Under the pieces are notes generated by a model. That model had not been told where the DNA came from and made no database searches. It saw nothing but the letters and a program-made list of their open reading frames with translations. Positions 27,029 to 35,952 of a stretch of 64,000 nt of DNA are shown piece by piece (position 1 is the first letter of the stretch; the number at the start of each line of letters is the position of its first letter). Source of the stretch: Vibrio coralliilyticus (lineage in GTDB: Bacteria; Pseudomonadota; Gammaproteobacteria; Enterobacterales; Vibrionaceae); NCBI RefSeq assembly GCF_024449095.1, contig NZ_CP024627.1:2108001-2172000 (forward strand). The letters run 5' to 3'. Both the position numbers and the translations under genes were made by a program.

Positions 27029-29491
27029 TTAGGCGACTTCGATTGGGCCACCGAATGACGTCACTGGGGGGACCTTACCTGTGAACTTCTCAAAATCAAC
27101 GATACATGTATTCGCAGAGGTTGCCTGAGCAAGCTCCGAAGAACCGATATCCATTGTTAGCGTATTCGGGTCGCCGTAAGTACAGATCGCACCTTCTTTT
27201 TCGTTCAGAGGGCCATACCATGCGCCCTCTTCGATACGGATAACACCACGAGCATAGCTATCCATAAGCACAGCCCCTGCCAGCAATTGACCACGGTCGT
27301 TAAACACGCGAACCAAGTCACCGTCTTTGATACCTTTCTCTTTTGCATCCTGAGGGTTTATGTAAACCGGTTCACGACCTTGCACCGCGTAAGTTGCACG
27401 GAATTCTTCCGACTCACACATTTGCGAGTGCAGGCGTTTATCCGGGTGACACGATTGCAGCCAGAATGGGAACTTGTCTGAACCCGGTCCACCATGTGAG
27501 CGTTCTGTCTTTTCAAACCACATTGGGTGTTCCTGACAATGCTCATAACCGTAACGGCCGATCTTACGAGACGTAATTTCGATAAAGCCCGATGGTGTGC
27601 CCAAAGCATTGATTTCTGGATCTTCACGGAAATCAGCGTGGCGAACCCAAGGTTTACCCTCACCAAAGTCCAGCACACTCTGCTGCCAGAATTCATCAAA
27701 TTCTGGCATGTCAAACTTGCCTTTATTCGCAGCACGACAATCATCGTAAAGTGAACGAACCCATTGCATCTCGTCCATGCCACGAGTGTACTCGTTGTGG
27801 CGACCGAAACGACGGGTTAGTTCAGTGAAAATCTCAAAGTCAGTCTTAGACTGGAACAATGGATCCACTAGACGGTGCATCGCAATCAGACCTTTCCCAG
27901 AGTATGAGCCGTATACATCGATATCATTACGTTCAAACTGAGTACAAGCAGGTAAAACGATGTCGGAGAAACGACACGTTGCCGTCCAAGCAAATTCAAT
28001 GGTTACAACCGTTTGAAGCTGCTTAAACGCTTTCTTCATACGATTGCGGTCTTGGTGGTGGTGCCATGGATTGTTACCCGAAATCACCATCATTTTATAA
28101 CCCGGTAACTTCACCTTGCTACCGTTGTAACGAATCTCTTTACCCGGCTCCAGTAAGCAGTCAATCCAACGGGCAACAGGAATGGTTTTGCTGTAACCGT
28201 TGTAGTCATTGTTGTCCCATTTTGGCTTCATACCTTGGTCAAGGTTACGTGGGAAACCGCCCGGTGCAGCGAAGCCGGTTGAAGGTACGCCAATACCAGA
28301 ATAGTGGTGACCATAAGAAATACCGCCACCCGGAAGACCAATTTGACCGACCATTGCCGCCACAACTGCCGCCGCCCAATAAGGCTGTTCACCGTGCTCC
28401 TGACGCTGAATACACCATCCCATCAGGATCTGTGTGCGACCATTAACCAGCATGCGCGCAAATTCACGGATCTTGTCAGCGCTTACGCCACAGATCTCAG
28501 CCGCCCATTCCGGTGTTTTTTCAAGTTTGTCTTTCGTCTCACCTTGAACGTACTTAATAAACTCGTCGAAACCAAGGCAGTAGGTATCAATGAACTTCTG
28601 ATCGTGAAGTTTTTCGTTGTACAACACATGAGCGACCGCCAACATAAACGCAACGTCAGTCATTGGGTTAATGTACAAGTGATCATTTTGTAGGAAACGC
28701 TGAGTTTTGTTCTTCACTGGGTCAACAGAAAGTACGTTGATTTTGCCTTTAGCGACTTTCTCTTTCAATTGCTCCAAGTAAGGGAATGACTGGTGAGTTT
28801 CACAGTTCCAACCAACCTGAAGGTTCTTCACTGGATCATTAGCCCATAGGATGATGTTATCTGAGTTTTCCAGAATCTCAGACCACGATGTACCTTGTGC
28901 GTAAACTTCTGTCGAACCCAATACATACGGCAGAATCGTCTGGCCAGCGCCAGTTGAGTAATCACCAACTTTTGTAATGAAGTTACCATGCATACCCACT
29001 GCACGCTGCATATGACTGGTACAGCTATGGAACTGCCCAGTTTGACGCCAACCGGTTTGGCCTGCGTGTAATGCCCAAGGCCCATAATCTTTTTGAATGC
29101 GTTCTAGCTCACGGTAAAACAGATCTAAGGCTTCATCCCAAGTGACACGAACAAAGCGATTGTCGCCGCGAGTTTCGGCACTGTACTTGTGCTTTTTCAA
29201 CCAATCTAGGCGCACCATTGGGTAGCGGACACGAGACGGGTTGTAAATCACCCCCTTGATGCCGTTGATCATATCAGTTGGGTTGGTATCTGTTTCTAGC
29301 GGCTTGATCTCTTGAACTTTACCCGCATAGATATGAGCACGGAATGCGCCCCAATGAGACCCCGATACTTTCCATGTTCCTGTTGTTTCTGCTGCACTTG
29401 CAGAAGCCGATGCCAATAAACTTGGACCGATAACTGATGCTGCACTGGTCGTTGCTACACCTTTAAGAAAACTTCTTCGTGTAATAGCCAT
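27029..29491 (-). CDS. torA: Trimethylamine-N-oxide reductase TorA
   Basis: 820 residues. It is a periplasmic bis-MGD molybdoenzyme of the DMSO-reductase family that reduces TMAO to trimethylamine as terminal electron acceptor. A twin-arginine signal is present ([20 protein letters not shown], cleavage likely after SASASA). The molybdenum-ligating serine is S179 in GDYSTGAGQ. Other landmarks are [16 protein letters not shown] and the C-terminal molydopterin dinucleotide domain ([16 protein letters not shown]). It is the last gene of torECA, 24 bases after torC. TorD (60956) should be its dedicated chaperone. Confidence 0.95.
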   Translation of the reverse strand: MAITRRSFLKGVATTSAASVIGPSLLASASASAAETTGTWKVSGSHWGAFRAHIYAGKVQEIKPLETDTNPTDMINGIKGVIYNPSRVRYPMVRLDWLKKHKYSAETRGDNRFVRVTWDEALDLFYRELERIQKDYGPWALHAGQTGWRQTGQFHSCTSHMQRAVGMHGNFITKVGDYSTGAGQTILPYVLGSTEVYAQGTSWSEILENSDNIILWANDPVKNLQVGWNCETHQSFPYLEQLKEKVAKGKINVLSVDPVKNKTQRFLQNDHLYINPMTDVAFMLAVAHVLYNEKLHDQKFIDTYCLGFDEFIKYVQGETKDKLEKTPEWAAEICGVSADKIREFARMLVNGRTQILMGWCIQRQEHGEQPYWAAAVVAAMVGQIGLPGGGISYGHHYSGIGVPSTGFAAPGGFPRNLDQGMKPKWDNNDYNGYSKTIPVARWIDCLLEPGKEIRYNGSKVKLPGYKMMVISGNNPWHHHQDRNRMKKAFKQLQTVVTIEFAWTATCRFSDIVLPACTQFERNDIDVYGSYSGKGLIAMHRLVDPLFQSKTDFEIFTELTRRFGRHNEYTRGMDEMQWVRSLYDDCRAANKGKFDMPEFDEFWQQSVLDFGEGKPWVRHADFREDPEINALGTPSGFIEITSRKIGRYGYEHCQEHPMWFEKTERSHGGPGSDKFPFWLQSCHPDKRLHSQMCESEEFRATYAVQGREPVYINPQDAKEKGIKDGDLVRVFNDRGQLLAGAVLMDSYARGVIRIEEGAWYGPLNEKEGAICTYGDPNTLTMDIGSSELAQATSANTCIVDFEKFTGKVPPVTSFGGPIEVA

Positions 29492-29515
29492 TTCAATTAC
29501 TCCATCCGACGCTTA

Positions 29516-30700
29516 TTAGTGATGACCTTCAGCAAAATCTGAAGAGTGCTTCTGTAGGTACTTCAATACTAGGGCTTCGCTATCTGTGTCGAAGTTAACA
29601 AACGCCAACATACCGTTGAACATACCGGGCCAAGTGTTCGCATCGAAGTGCGCTTCATCAGGCTGTGTGTGACAAACTGAACAATTGGTCTTATAGGCTT
29701 CACTCGCTTTTTCCCAGATAGGCGTCACGTCGTTTAGCATTGCTTCTTTTCTCATCCAAACTGTAGCTGCCACTTTCTCCCAGGGAAGACCCGTTAGTTC
29801 ATCGACTTTCTTCTCGCCTTTAGTGACAATTTCATCGCTGGTCGCCGCTTCTTTTAGCAATGAACCCACCGCGATGTTCATACCAAAGTCTTCTTGGATG
29901 ACACGGCCAAAGCCTTTTGCTTTTCGCCAGCCATCAATCTCAACTTTCATCATTTCGCCCTTGTCTTCTAGAACTGTAACTGTCGATGCTGGGTTAAGCA
30001 GGCCTGCTTCTTCAGCCCCCGTTTCATCAAAATAGACAGGTAGGTGGCGAACGCTCACCAAGGCGTTACCCACGGAGTAATCTGTGCTGGCAGTCAGCTG
30101 CTCCAGCTCACCAACAATCCCACCAATACTGTCCATACCGGCTGGAAGCTTGTGCGCAATACCTTTATGGCAGTCAACACAGCTCTGATCTTTTTCCGCC
30201 GCTTGCTTCATTTGGATGCGAGCCGTTGGGGACATTTGTTCAAAGTCCATTGACTCATAGTTGTGGCAGTTTTTGCACTCCAAGGATTTGTTCGCAGAGA
30301 AACGATCCCATTCGTGTTTAGCGAGTTCGATACGGCGCTCTTCAAATACACCTGGTTCGTCGTAGTTACCAAACACTTGGGCGAATACTTCTTTAGAGGC
30401 TTGCATCTTACGGGCAATTTTATCGGTCCAGTTATGAGGAACGTGACAATCAGGGCAAGTAGCTCGCACACCTGAATGGTTTTTCCAGTGAACCGTTTCT
30501 TGGAGTTCAACGTAGACGTTGTCACGCATGGTATGACAGCTAATACAGAACTCTTCCGTATTAGTCGCTTCTAGTGCTGTGTTGAAACCACCCCAGAAGA
30601 TGACACCAGCAATAAAGCCGCCCATCGTCAGCACACCGAGGCTGATATGAACCGCTGGGCGCGTCATAGTGCGCCACAATTTAACAATCAATGATTTCAT
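29516..30700 (-). CDS. torC: Pentahaem cytochrome c TorC
   Basis: 394 residues from ATG 30700, preceded by GAGAG. It has an N-terminal membrane anchor (about 18-37) and five CxxCH haem sites: C52-H56, C82-H86, C142-H146, C174-H178 and C340-H344. The first four form the NapC/NirT-like module, and the fifth sits in the C-terminal domain that in E. coli TorC contacts TorA. It passes electrons from quinol (menaquinol, whose genes are in this window) to TorA in the periplasm. Confidence 0.95.
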   Translation of the reverse strand: MKSLIVKLWRTMTRPAVHISLGVLTMGGFIAGVIFWGGFNTALEATNTEEFCISCHTMRDNVYVELQETVHWKNHSGVRATCPDCHVPHNWTDKIARKMQASKEVFAQVFGNYDEPGVFEERRIELAKHEWDRFSANKSLECKNCHNYESMDFEQMSPTARIQMKQAAEKDQSCVDCHKGIAHKLPAGMDSIGGIVGELEQLTASTDYSVGNALVSVRHLPVYFDETGAEEAGLLNPASTVTVLEDKGEMMKVEIDGWRKAKGFGRVIQEDFGMNIAVGSLLKEAATSDEIVTKGEKKVDELTGLPWEKVAATVWMRKEAMLNDVTPIWEKASEAYKTNCSVCHTQPDEAHFDANTWPGMFNGMLAFVNFDTDSEALVLKYLQKHSSDFAEGHH

Positions 30701-30747
30701 GGTTTGCTCTCTTAAATTTTTCAAACTGTGGAAATGAGCTCAGTGCT

Positions 30748-30927
30748 TTACATGCCATGTGCACCAGGAGGTCCAAAAAAGAACACCTGTAGCATCCAAA
30801 CAATAAATCCGTAGCCACCTACGAAAGCCACACTCAGAACCGGGAAGAGAACAACCGCGATAAAGAGGAAAGATTTCCACTCCAGCGAGCGTTTTTCGCC
30901 ACTCTTAATTTTGTTAACATCACTCAT
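30748..30927 (-). CDS. torE: Small membrane protein TorE (NapE/TorE family), 59 aa
   Basis: ATG at 30925-30927 to TAA at 30748-30750. The sequence starts MSDVNKIKSGEKRSLEWKSF and continues with one long hydrophobic helix (about 20-48) ending FFFGPPGAHGM. This is the pattern of the short NapE/TorE proteins found upstream of torC in Vibrio and Shewanella. It is the first gene of torECA, 47 bases before torC. The exact role is not known; it is presumed to be an accessory of the respiratory chain. Confidence 0.9.
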   Translation of the reverse strand: MSDVNKIKSGEKRSLEWKSFLFIAVVLFPVLSVAFVGGYGFIVWMLQVFFFGPPGAHGM

Positions 30928-31408
30928 ACATTTGCCTATTTTGTATTTAGTGTTATTGGATAGCTCTTATCGCTGAGCTTGCCTTTTTCATAATCTCTAG
31001 ATAAAAATGTTAGACCATACTATTTGTAGGGTTCAATTAAATCCGTCCTTACAAAGCTTGTTATTCAGCACTTTTTTGAGCTCATCCAGATATGTGTTCG
31101 ATTAATAATTCATATGTCAACATGCTTGAAATTATGAAAGTTTGTTAACAGTAAACAAAACGTTAAAACGCAACACTCAATTAACAACCAAGTGAAGTAA
31201 CAGGCTAAAAATTCCGGCTTGTAGCAAGCGACACTCCACATAAAATCCTCAAACTTGTTACACCTTTGTTTCAAATCGAGAGTAAAAATAAGCGGATTTC
31301 TTGCCTTTAAAGATGGTGCTGGTGAGGCTTTGGAGAACAGTTTTTCACTGAAATCCATTCTTCATAAGATTTTAGGGATACAATACACATTGCGTTTTAG
31401 GAGGGCTT
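30928..31408. other. 481-base intergenic region between torE and the FetB-like gene (divergent)
   Basis: It holds the torECA promoter region on the minus side and the leader of the FetB-like gene on the plus side (TACAAT at about 31379, AGGAGGG before the ATG). TTCATA motifs occur near 30988 (plus) and 31109 (plus), but not as the closely spaced direct repeat expected for TorR. An 82-codon minus ORF at 31110-31358 does not look like a real protein. I see no RNA gene. Confidence 0.6.
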
Positions 31409-32200
31409 ATGAGCGGTGCTGTCAATATTTCCTGGCCAATGCTGGCCTTATTCTTCTGTACATTGGCGATTCCGTTGTTAATCAGCCGACACTATCGACT
31501 CAATATTGAAAAAGAAACACTCATCAGTGTGGCAAGGATGACCATCCAGTTATTGCTGGTCGGTGTTTATCTTCAATACTTATTTGAGCTCAACAGCTTA
31601 ACTATCAATGGTATTTGGCTGATGGCCATGACTCTCATTGGTGCCAGTTCCATCATCAGTAAAGTAAAGTTACCCAAACGAAGGTTGATATACCCTGTCA
31701 GCGCAGGTTTACTCATTGGTTTACTACCGCTGTTGTTTATCATCTGTTTTTTGATCATTCAGCCACAACCACTATTCAATGCCCAATACCTCATCCCCTT
31801 GGCCGGTATGCTGCTAGGCAACTCTCTCAGTGGTAACATTGTGGCTTTGCAGAACATTTTCACCGCTATGGAAACGCGCCATAGCGAGTATGAAGCTGCC
31901 ATAGCGTTGGGAGCAGCACCTAAATTTGCAACTTTGCCATTTGTTAGTGAGTCAATCCAAAAGCCGCTTGCGCCGACCTTAGCATCGATGACAACCAGTG
32001 GCTTAGTGACACTACCTGGAATGATGACAGGCCAAATACTGGGAGGAGCGAGCCCTATCGTCGCGATCAAATATCAAGTAATGATCATGATTGCGATCTT
32101 TGTCATGCTGTCTATCTCAATCAGCCTGACCCTGTCGCTTACGGTCCGATATTGCATTAATAAGGAAGGGAAAATCTTAGTGAGCTTAGGAAAAGCCTAG
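31409..32200 (+). CDS. FetB-like (UPF0014) ABC transporter permease without an adjacent ATPase
   Basis: 263 residues with about seven hydrophobic helices. It matches the UPF0014 family, whose E. coli member FetB (YbbM) is the permease of the FetAB iron exporter. Typical blocks are ARMTIQLLLVGVYL near 44-57, the AGMLLGNSLSGN segment, and ASMTTSGLVTLPGMMTGQILGGASP. A good AGGAGGG ribosome-binding site precedes the ATG. FetB needs an ATP-binding FetA; no such gene lies on either side, so the partner must be elsewhere or the protein works differently. Confidence 0.82.
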   Translation: MSGAVNISWPMLALFFCTLAIPLLISRHYRLNIEKETLISVARMTIQLLLVGVYLQYLFELNSLTINGIWLMAMTLIGASSIISKVKLPKRRLIYPVSAGLLIGLLPLLFIICFLIIQPQPLFNAQYLIPLAGMLLGNSLSGNIVALQNIFTAMETRHSEYEAAIALGAAPKFATLPFVSESIQKPLAPTLASMTTSGLVTLPGMMTGQILGGASPIVAIKYQVMIMIAIFVMLSISISLTLSLTVRYCINKEGKILVSLGKA

Positions 32201-32233
32201 CCTAGGCGATATGCCTTAAACGGAGGAAAGATT

Positions 32234-32256
32234 TTATCCACAAAATCTGTGGATAA
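32234..32256. promoter_or_regulatory. Two perfect DnaA boxes in inverted orientation
   Basis: TTATCCACA (32234-32242) and its exact reverse complement TGTGGATAA (32248-32256) are separated by AAATC. Each is a perfect match to the strong DnaA box TTATNCACA. The pair can also form a 9-bp hairpin, and it starts 33 bases after the FetB-like stop, so it may double as a transcript-end hairpin without a T-run. Confidence 0.6.
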
Positions 32257-32422
32257 CCATGTCATCGCTTTCAGGATAAGTCCTGATCCTATAACCGCCA
32301 TAAGCTAGAAAATAAAAGGACATAAGATTCATATGCCTACCAATCAAATCCAATTATCGTCATAAAAACGTCAAATGCTAACTTTACACTGCCGTAGTCA
32401 GCTTTTTGTAAGGATACAGATA

Positions 32423-32563
32423 ATGCAAATTGGCGCTACTTCTAACCCAACCGAGACTTCTCAATGGGAAGACAATGAAACACGAAATTGGCTTGTTTCT
32501 CAGCCCGAAGAAATTCTGGCTTTGGATGACATCATTGAAGAATCTTGGCGTCAAATACACTGA
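32423..32563 (+). CDS. Small acidic protein, 46 aa, hypothetical
   Basis: ATG at 32423 with AAGGA ten bases upstream; the sequence is MQIGATSNPTETSQWEDNE to its end SWRQIH, rich in Glu/Asp (13 of 46) and Trp, with no membrane segment. An upstream in-frame ATG at 32375 lacks a ribosome-binding site. It is followed 17 bases later by a strong hairpin. I do not recognise the family. The ribosome-binding site and the dedicated terminator make it a likely single-gene transcript. Confidence 0.65.
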   Translation: MQIGATSNPTETSQWEDNETRNWLVSQPEEILALDDIIEESWRQIH

Positions 32564-32580
32564 GAAGTAAAAGAATCAAA

Positions 32581-32610
32581 ATAGGCTCGTTTTTCAACGA
32601 GCCTATATCT
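32581..32610. terminator. Hairpin between the 46-aa gene and focA
   Basis: An 11-bp stem ATAGGCTCGTT / AACGAGCCTAT with loop TTTC lies between convergent genes. T-runs are short on both sides, so strength is uncertain. Confidence 0.75.
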
Positions 32611-32627
32611 TATATAGTCCAACAAAA

Positions 32628-33473
32628 CTAATCTCTTAGGTAGATCATCCAATACCACACCCCGACAAAAACACCGCCGCCAATGATATTACCCAAGGTC
32701 ACAGGTATAAGGTTATTGGTAATAAAATTAAGAAGATTAAGATCGGCATAATCCGCGATATTAGCCCCTGTCATCTGCCAAAACTCATCGGGAGCAAAAA
32801 ACTTAATGCCAACCGCCATAGGTACTTGAAACATGTTCGCGATACAGTGCTCAAAACCTGCGGAGACAAACATAGCAACGGGTAAGATCATAACGGCTAT
32901 TTTATCCGTGAGTGTGCGCCCGCTAAATGTCATCCATACCGCTATACACACCAAGACATTACACATAATGCCTAGCGCAACCGCTGAGATAAAACTATGG
33001 TGCAGTTTATGCTGTGAAATCGCCATTGCATTTAAGCCAACCTGCCCGCTATCAAACATGTACTGCTTGGTAAGTAACATACAAATCACTAATAATAGCG
33101 CGCCAATAAGATTGCCACTGTACACCACGATCCAGTTTTTCATTAACATCTTCCAAGTGATCTTGCCGCTAGCTCTCGCCACAAGAGTCAACACAGAGCT
33201 GGTAAAAAGCTCTCCCCCTGTGACAACGACAAGAATCAAGCCTAAACTGAAAGCCAAACCACCCAGTAGTCGCGTGATGCCCCAAGGTAAGTCACCTGCA
33301 CCAGTGGTCACTATAGTGTAGAAAACAAATGCAATACCAATGTGAATACCGGCAGAAATCGCCAATAGGAAAGACTTCATTGGGTCTTTCGTTGCCTTAC
33401 CAACCCCAATTTCAGCGGCACGTTCCGCCATCTGTGGCGGCAGTAAAGAATCAAACTGGTTTAAATTCATCAT
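32628..33473 (-). CDS. focA: Formate channel FocA
   Basis: 281 residues, colinear with E. coli FocA. It is a pentameric inner-membrane formate channel with six helices plus the half-helix loops. Landmarks are the N-terminal FDSLLPPQMAERA, AFVFYTIVTTGAG, the GGELFTSSVL loop, SGFEHSIANMF-equivalent AGFEHCIANMF with the gating histidine, and the C-terminal NLIPVTLGNIIGGG. No pflB is adjacent in the window, unlike the E. coli focA-pfl layout. Divergent upstream DNA has an FNR-like site. Confidence 0.9.
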   Translation of the reverse strand: MMNLNQFDSLLPPQMAERAAEIGVGKATKDPMKSFLLAISAGIHIGIAFVFYTIVTTGAGDLPWGITRLLGGLAFSLGLILVVVTGGELFTSSVLTLVARASGKITWKMLMKNWIVVYSGNLIGALLLVICMLLTKQYMFDSGQVGLNAMAISQHKLHHSFISAVALGIMCNVLVCIAVWMTFSGRTLTDKIAVMILPVAMFVSAGFEHCIANMFQVPMAVGIKFFAPDEFWQMTGANIADYADLNLLNFITNNLIPVTLGNIIGGGVFVGVWYWMIYLRD

Positions 33474-33520
33474 GCAAAGACATTCTAAATAATGTGGATT
33501 TGTGGGCGCGGATAATTACT

Positions 33521-33534
33521 CTTATTGTGATCAA
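33521..33534 (-). promoter_or_regulatory. Candidate FNR-like site upstream of focA
   Basis: The minus strand reads TTGAT-CACA-ATAAG: a perfect left half-site and a 3-of-5 right half, 48 bases upstream of the focA ATG. The same form occurs upstream of menF at 7766-7779. FNR control of focA is known in E. coli, which makes the site plausible here. Confidence 0.35.
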
Positions 33535-33620
33535 ATTCAAGCTTTAATTACCAAACTTAACTGAGACCCAATTTAAACACAGGTTACTCAATCAAAACTG
33601 CCTAACATGAAAGGAGAAAA

Positions 33621-33847
33621 ATGCGCATAACTCAAGAAAAGGAAAAATAAATATATATGCTTATCAAGCAATTAAGAAAGATAGCTTAAAAGAAATACCC
33701 CTGACCTCAAGCATTAGTTCAAATTTACATATCAACCCCTTACCTTATGCAGTTTTAGCATTAGGGAGGTTGATCAATGCAAACCATCAACTGGTCATAA
33801 TCCAATCAAACAAAAGCGAATTTTTATCCAAACTAAGTGGTAGGTAA
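33621..33847 (+). pseudogene. Possible frameshifted small gene (about 75 codons in two frames)
   Basis: ATG at 33621 follows an AGGAG site but hits TAA at 33648 after nine codons (MRITQEKEK). In the -1 frame an open frame continues through 33845-33847 (TAA), giving INIYAYQAIKKDSLKEIPL and then a segment with INPLPYAVLALGRLINANHQLVII. Switching frame within the A5 run at 33643-33647 would join them into ~75 residues. It could be a broken gene, a programmed -1 shift, or chance. I do not recognise the product. Confidence 0.35.
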
Positions 33848-33924
33848 CATTTCTATCTCCCTATAATTGCTGAATAACAATATGAGGAATATGGTTGTTT
33901 TAGTACTTTCTTTAAGGATTTATT

Positions 33925-34158
33925 ATGAAATATACCGCTGATAAGATGGCCGAACTCAACCTGCTACTGCAATTTGACATTAGCAGTTCTGCAACTGGTA
34001 TTAAAGTTCACCACGAAGCAACAGAAGAAATGCAGACGGCCGTGAAAAGGCTCTTTGATAAAGGCTTGTGTACTCTGCCTGATGGTGGTTATCTAACAGA
34101 TGAAGGGATTGAAGTCGCTGAACATGCAGACAAAATCCTCAGAGTTTTATCTAGTTAG
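33925..34158 (+). CDS. TIGR02647-family small protein, 77 aa
   Basis: 77 residues: MKYTADKMAELNLLLQFDIS, then a mixed helical body and LPDGGYLTDEGIEVAEHADKIL at the end. It matches the TIGR02647 family of short proteins of unknown function found in Vibrio and Pseudomonas. It has no signal peptide or membrane helix. AAGGA lies upstream of the ATG. It stands alone between a possibly broken ORF and a convergent solute-binding protein. Confidence 0.75.
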   Translation: MKYTADKMAELNLLLQFDISSSATGIKVHHEATEEMQTAVKRLFDKGLCTLPDGGYLTDEGIEVAEHADKILRVLSS

Positions 34159-34198
34159 TCTTATCATAAACGAGCGTATGACTCTAACCACGAGATTC

Positions 34199-34933
34199 TT
34201 AGTCAGTCGACTTTGATAGCCGACTGACAATCGATTCGATATCAATTTTTTCTAAACCTTGATTAAATATTTTGTTAATGCTTTGCCCTTGTGGCTGATT
34301 TTTAAATGCCATGTATAGCATTTTATTTTCTAGTAACTTGGCATTCATTCGTAAACGTTTCCTTAACAAGCTTTCTCTTACATCAATACTAATCAGATAC
34401 TCTAAGACATTTGGATCTATCACCGCGACATCCAATCGACCTTTTGCCACCTTGTGAATGTTCCTTGCATCGTTAGCGGATGCCTCGACTTGGAGTTCAC
34501 CAGCTTTAACCATATTGTCGAACTCTGTTGTATTGATATACCCTTGCACTACACCTATTCGAAAGTGCTTCAAATCTGATAACGTCTCCCACCGAACTGG
34601 GTAACGAGTGTTTTCTACTAAGCCTAATGGCCCACTACCGATAGGATCCGAGAAAATAAACTCTGAGTTTTCAAAATAATATTCTGGGAAATACCCAACA
34701 TATTTGTCGGATTTTGAGGCTAACGCCACAGCGCGAACCCATGGTTGAAAATCTACAACCAGCTCATACCCCATAGCTGCAAATGCCTCTCTAGCCACCG
34801 CTACTGAGTAGCCATTCTCAGGGAGATCCGTACCAGAATATGGCGGCCACTCCAATGACGTCATATAGATCTTCTGATTAGCCGTTACCATTGAAGAAAA
34901 CACAACGGCCCATAACCACAAATACCATTTCAT
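34199..34933 (-). CDS. Periplasmic solute-binding protein (SBP_bac_3-like)
   Basis: 244 residues from ATG 34933, which has AGGGG six bases upstream and starts a normal signal peptide (KWYLWLWAVVFSSMVTA, cleavage near 18). The mature part resembles family-3 amino-acid-type binding proteins: MTSLEWPPYSG, a GYSVAVAREAFAAMGYELVVDFQPWVRA segment, and the hinge-like FRIGVVQGYINT. No permease or ATPase is adjacent; Vibrio genomes carry many such orphan binding proteins. The ligand is unknown. Confidence 0.75.
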   Translation of the reverse strand: MKWYLWLWAVVFSSMVTANQKIYMTSLEWPPYSGTDLPENGYSVAVAREAFAAMGYELVVDFQPWVRAVALASKSDKYVGYFPEYYFENSEFIFSDPIGSGPLGLVENTRYPVRWETLSDLKHFRIGVVQGYINTTEFDNMVKAGELQVEASANDARNIHKVAKGRLDVAVIDPNVLEYLISIDVRESLLRKRLRMNAKLLENKMLYMAFKNQPQGQSINKIFNQGLEKIDIESIVSRLSKSTD

Positions 34934-35116
34934 GAATGCCCCTAAAACTAGGATCGGATAACTCACTCACTATTAATCATAGACACAATTAACGCCATTC
35001 TGTAAACATTCAACACGAATAGGCACACAGCATAAACTCGAAAAACTAACAGTTGATTATTTCATAGGTCTTCCACATAGTTAGTTAAATAAAAACGTAT
35101 CGAACAAGGGCTTAGT

Positions 35117-35938
35117 GTGAAAACAATATTGATTATTGGCGGTGGTTGGCTCGGTAAACCTCTCGCCCATTACCTCGAAACCATAGGCCACAAAGTGTTT
35201 GTAAGCCGCACAACAGACAATGGAGTTAGAGAACTCGAGTCACAACAACTATCGGGGGTGACAATAAATTTACAAAGCGAATCTACCAGCCTTGTTAAAA
35301 CCATAGAAAAAACGCATGCGGAGATTGTGATTGGCTGTTTCCCCCCTGGGTTTCGTAAAGGCAACGGCACACAATACGCAGCTCAATGGTTGTCACTTGT
35401 TCAAGCCTGCCAAGTTGCTCGCGTCACCAAAATCGTCATGGTCAGTTCAACCACTGTCTATCCAAATTTGGTGCAAGCATTAGATGAAGAGTATGCGTCT
35501 TTATCGAATGCTCTTAACAGCGATGTGTTTACTGACAACGCAAGAGTAATGCTTCAGGCAGAGCAACATGTGATTGATTCTGGTCTAGAGTACGGTATTG
35601 TACGCTGCAGTGGATTAGTTGGCCCAAATCGCCACCCATCTCGCTTCGTCAACAAATTGAAGCAGGTTAGTGACCTTGCCCCTGCTAATATGCTCCATCT
35701 AACAGATGCCATTGGAGCCACCAGCTTCCTAGCATTGAACTGTAAGAATGTAGTAGCCAATGCAACCACCCCAAATACCGTTAGCAAAGCAGAATTTTAT
35801 CAAGCAGCCCTCGACAGTGTTCAATCTGATGCATCACTTCCCCCTATCGTGCAACGTGCAGACAAACGGATATTGGCTGATCGCTTGATAAGCTTAGGCT
35901 ATCGCTTTCACTATCAACACACGCTTGAACTCGTTTAA
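35117..35938 (+). CDS. NAD(P)-binding protein, YeeZ-like epimerase family
   Basis: 273 residues, GTG start with AAGGG eight bases upstream. The Rossmann motif IIGGGWLGKPL is at the N-terminus, VSSTTVY in the middle and YGIVRCSGLVGPNRHP later. This is an extended SDR related to E. coli YeeZ. The usual catalytic Tyr-x3-Lys is not evident, as in YeeZ relatives, so the reaction is unknown. The YdcF-like gene starts 14 bases downstream, which suggests a two-gene operon. Confidence 0.78.
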   Translation: MKTILIIGGGWLGKPLAHYLETIGHKVFVSRTTDNGVRELESQQLSGVTINLQSESTSLVKTIEKTHAEIVIGCFPPGFRKGNGTQYAAQWLSLVQACQVARVTKIVMVSSTTVYPNLVQALDEEYASLSNALNSDVFTDNARVMLQAEQHVIDSGLEYGIVRCSGLVGPNRHPSRFVNKLKQVSDLAPANMLHLTDAIGATSFLALNCKNVVANATTPNTVSKAEFYQAALDSVQSDASLPPIVQRADKRILADRLISLGYRFHYQHTLELV

Positions 35939-35952
35939 TCTAGGGAAAGACA

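Noticed and set aside
31110..31358. 82-codon minus-strand ORF in the torE/fetB-like spacer
   Set aside because: Unusual composition (Cys/Phe-rich, no recognisable domain), no ribosome-binding site, and it overlaps the promoter region of two divergent genes.
30928..31408. TorR boxes upstream of torE
   Set aside because: TTCATA hexamers occur singly, not as the direct repeat with 10-base period, so I did not call a site.
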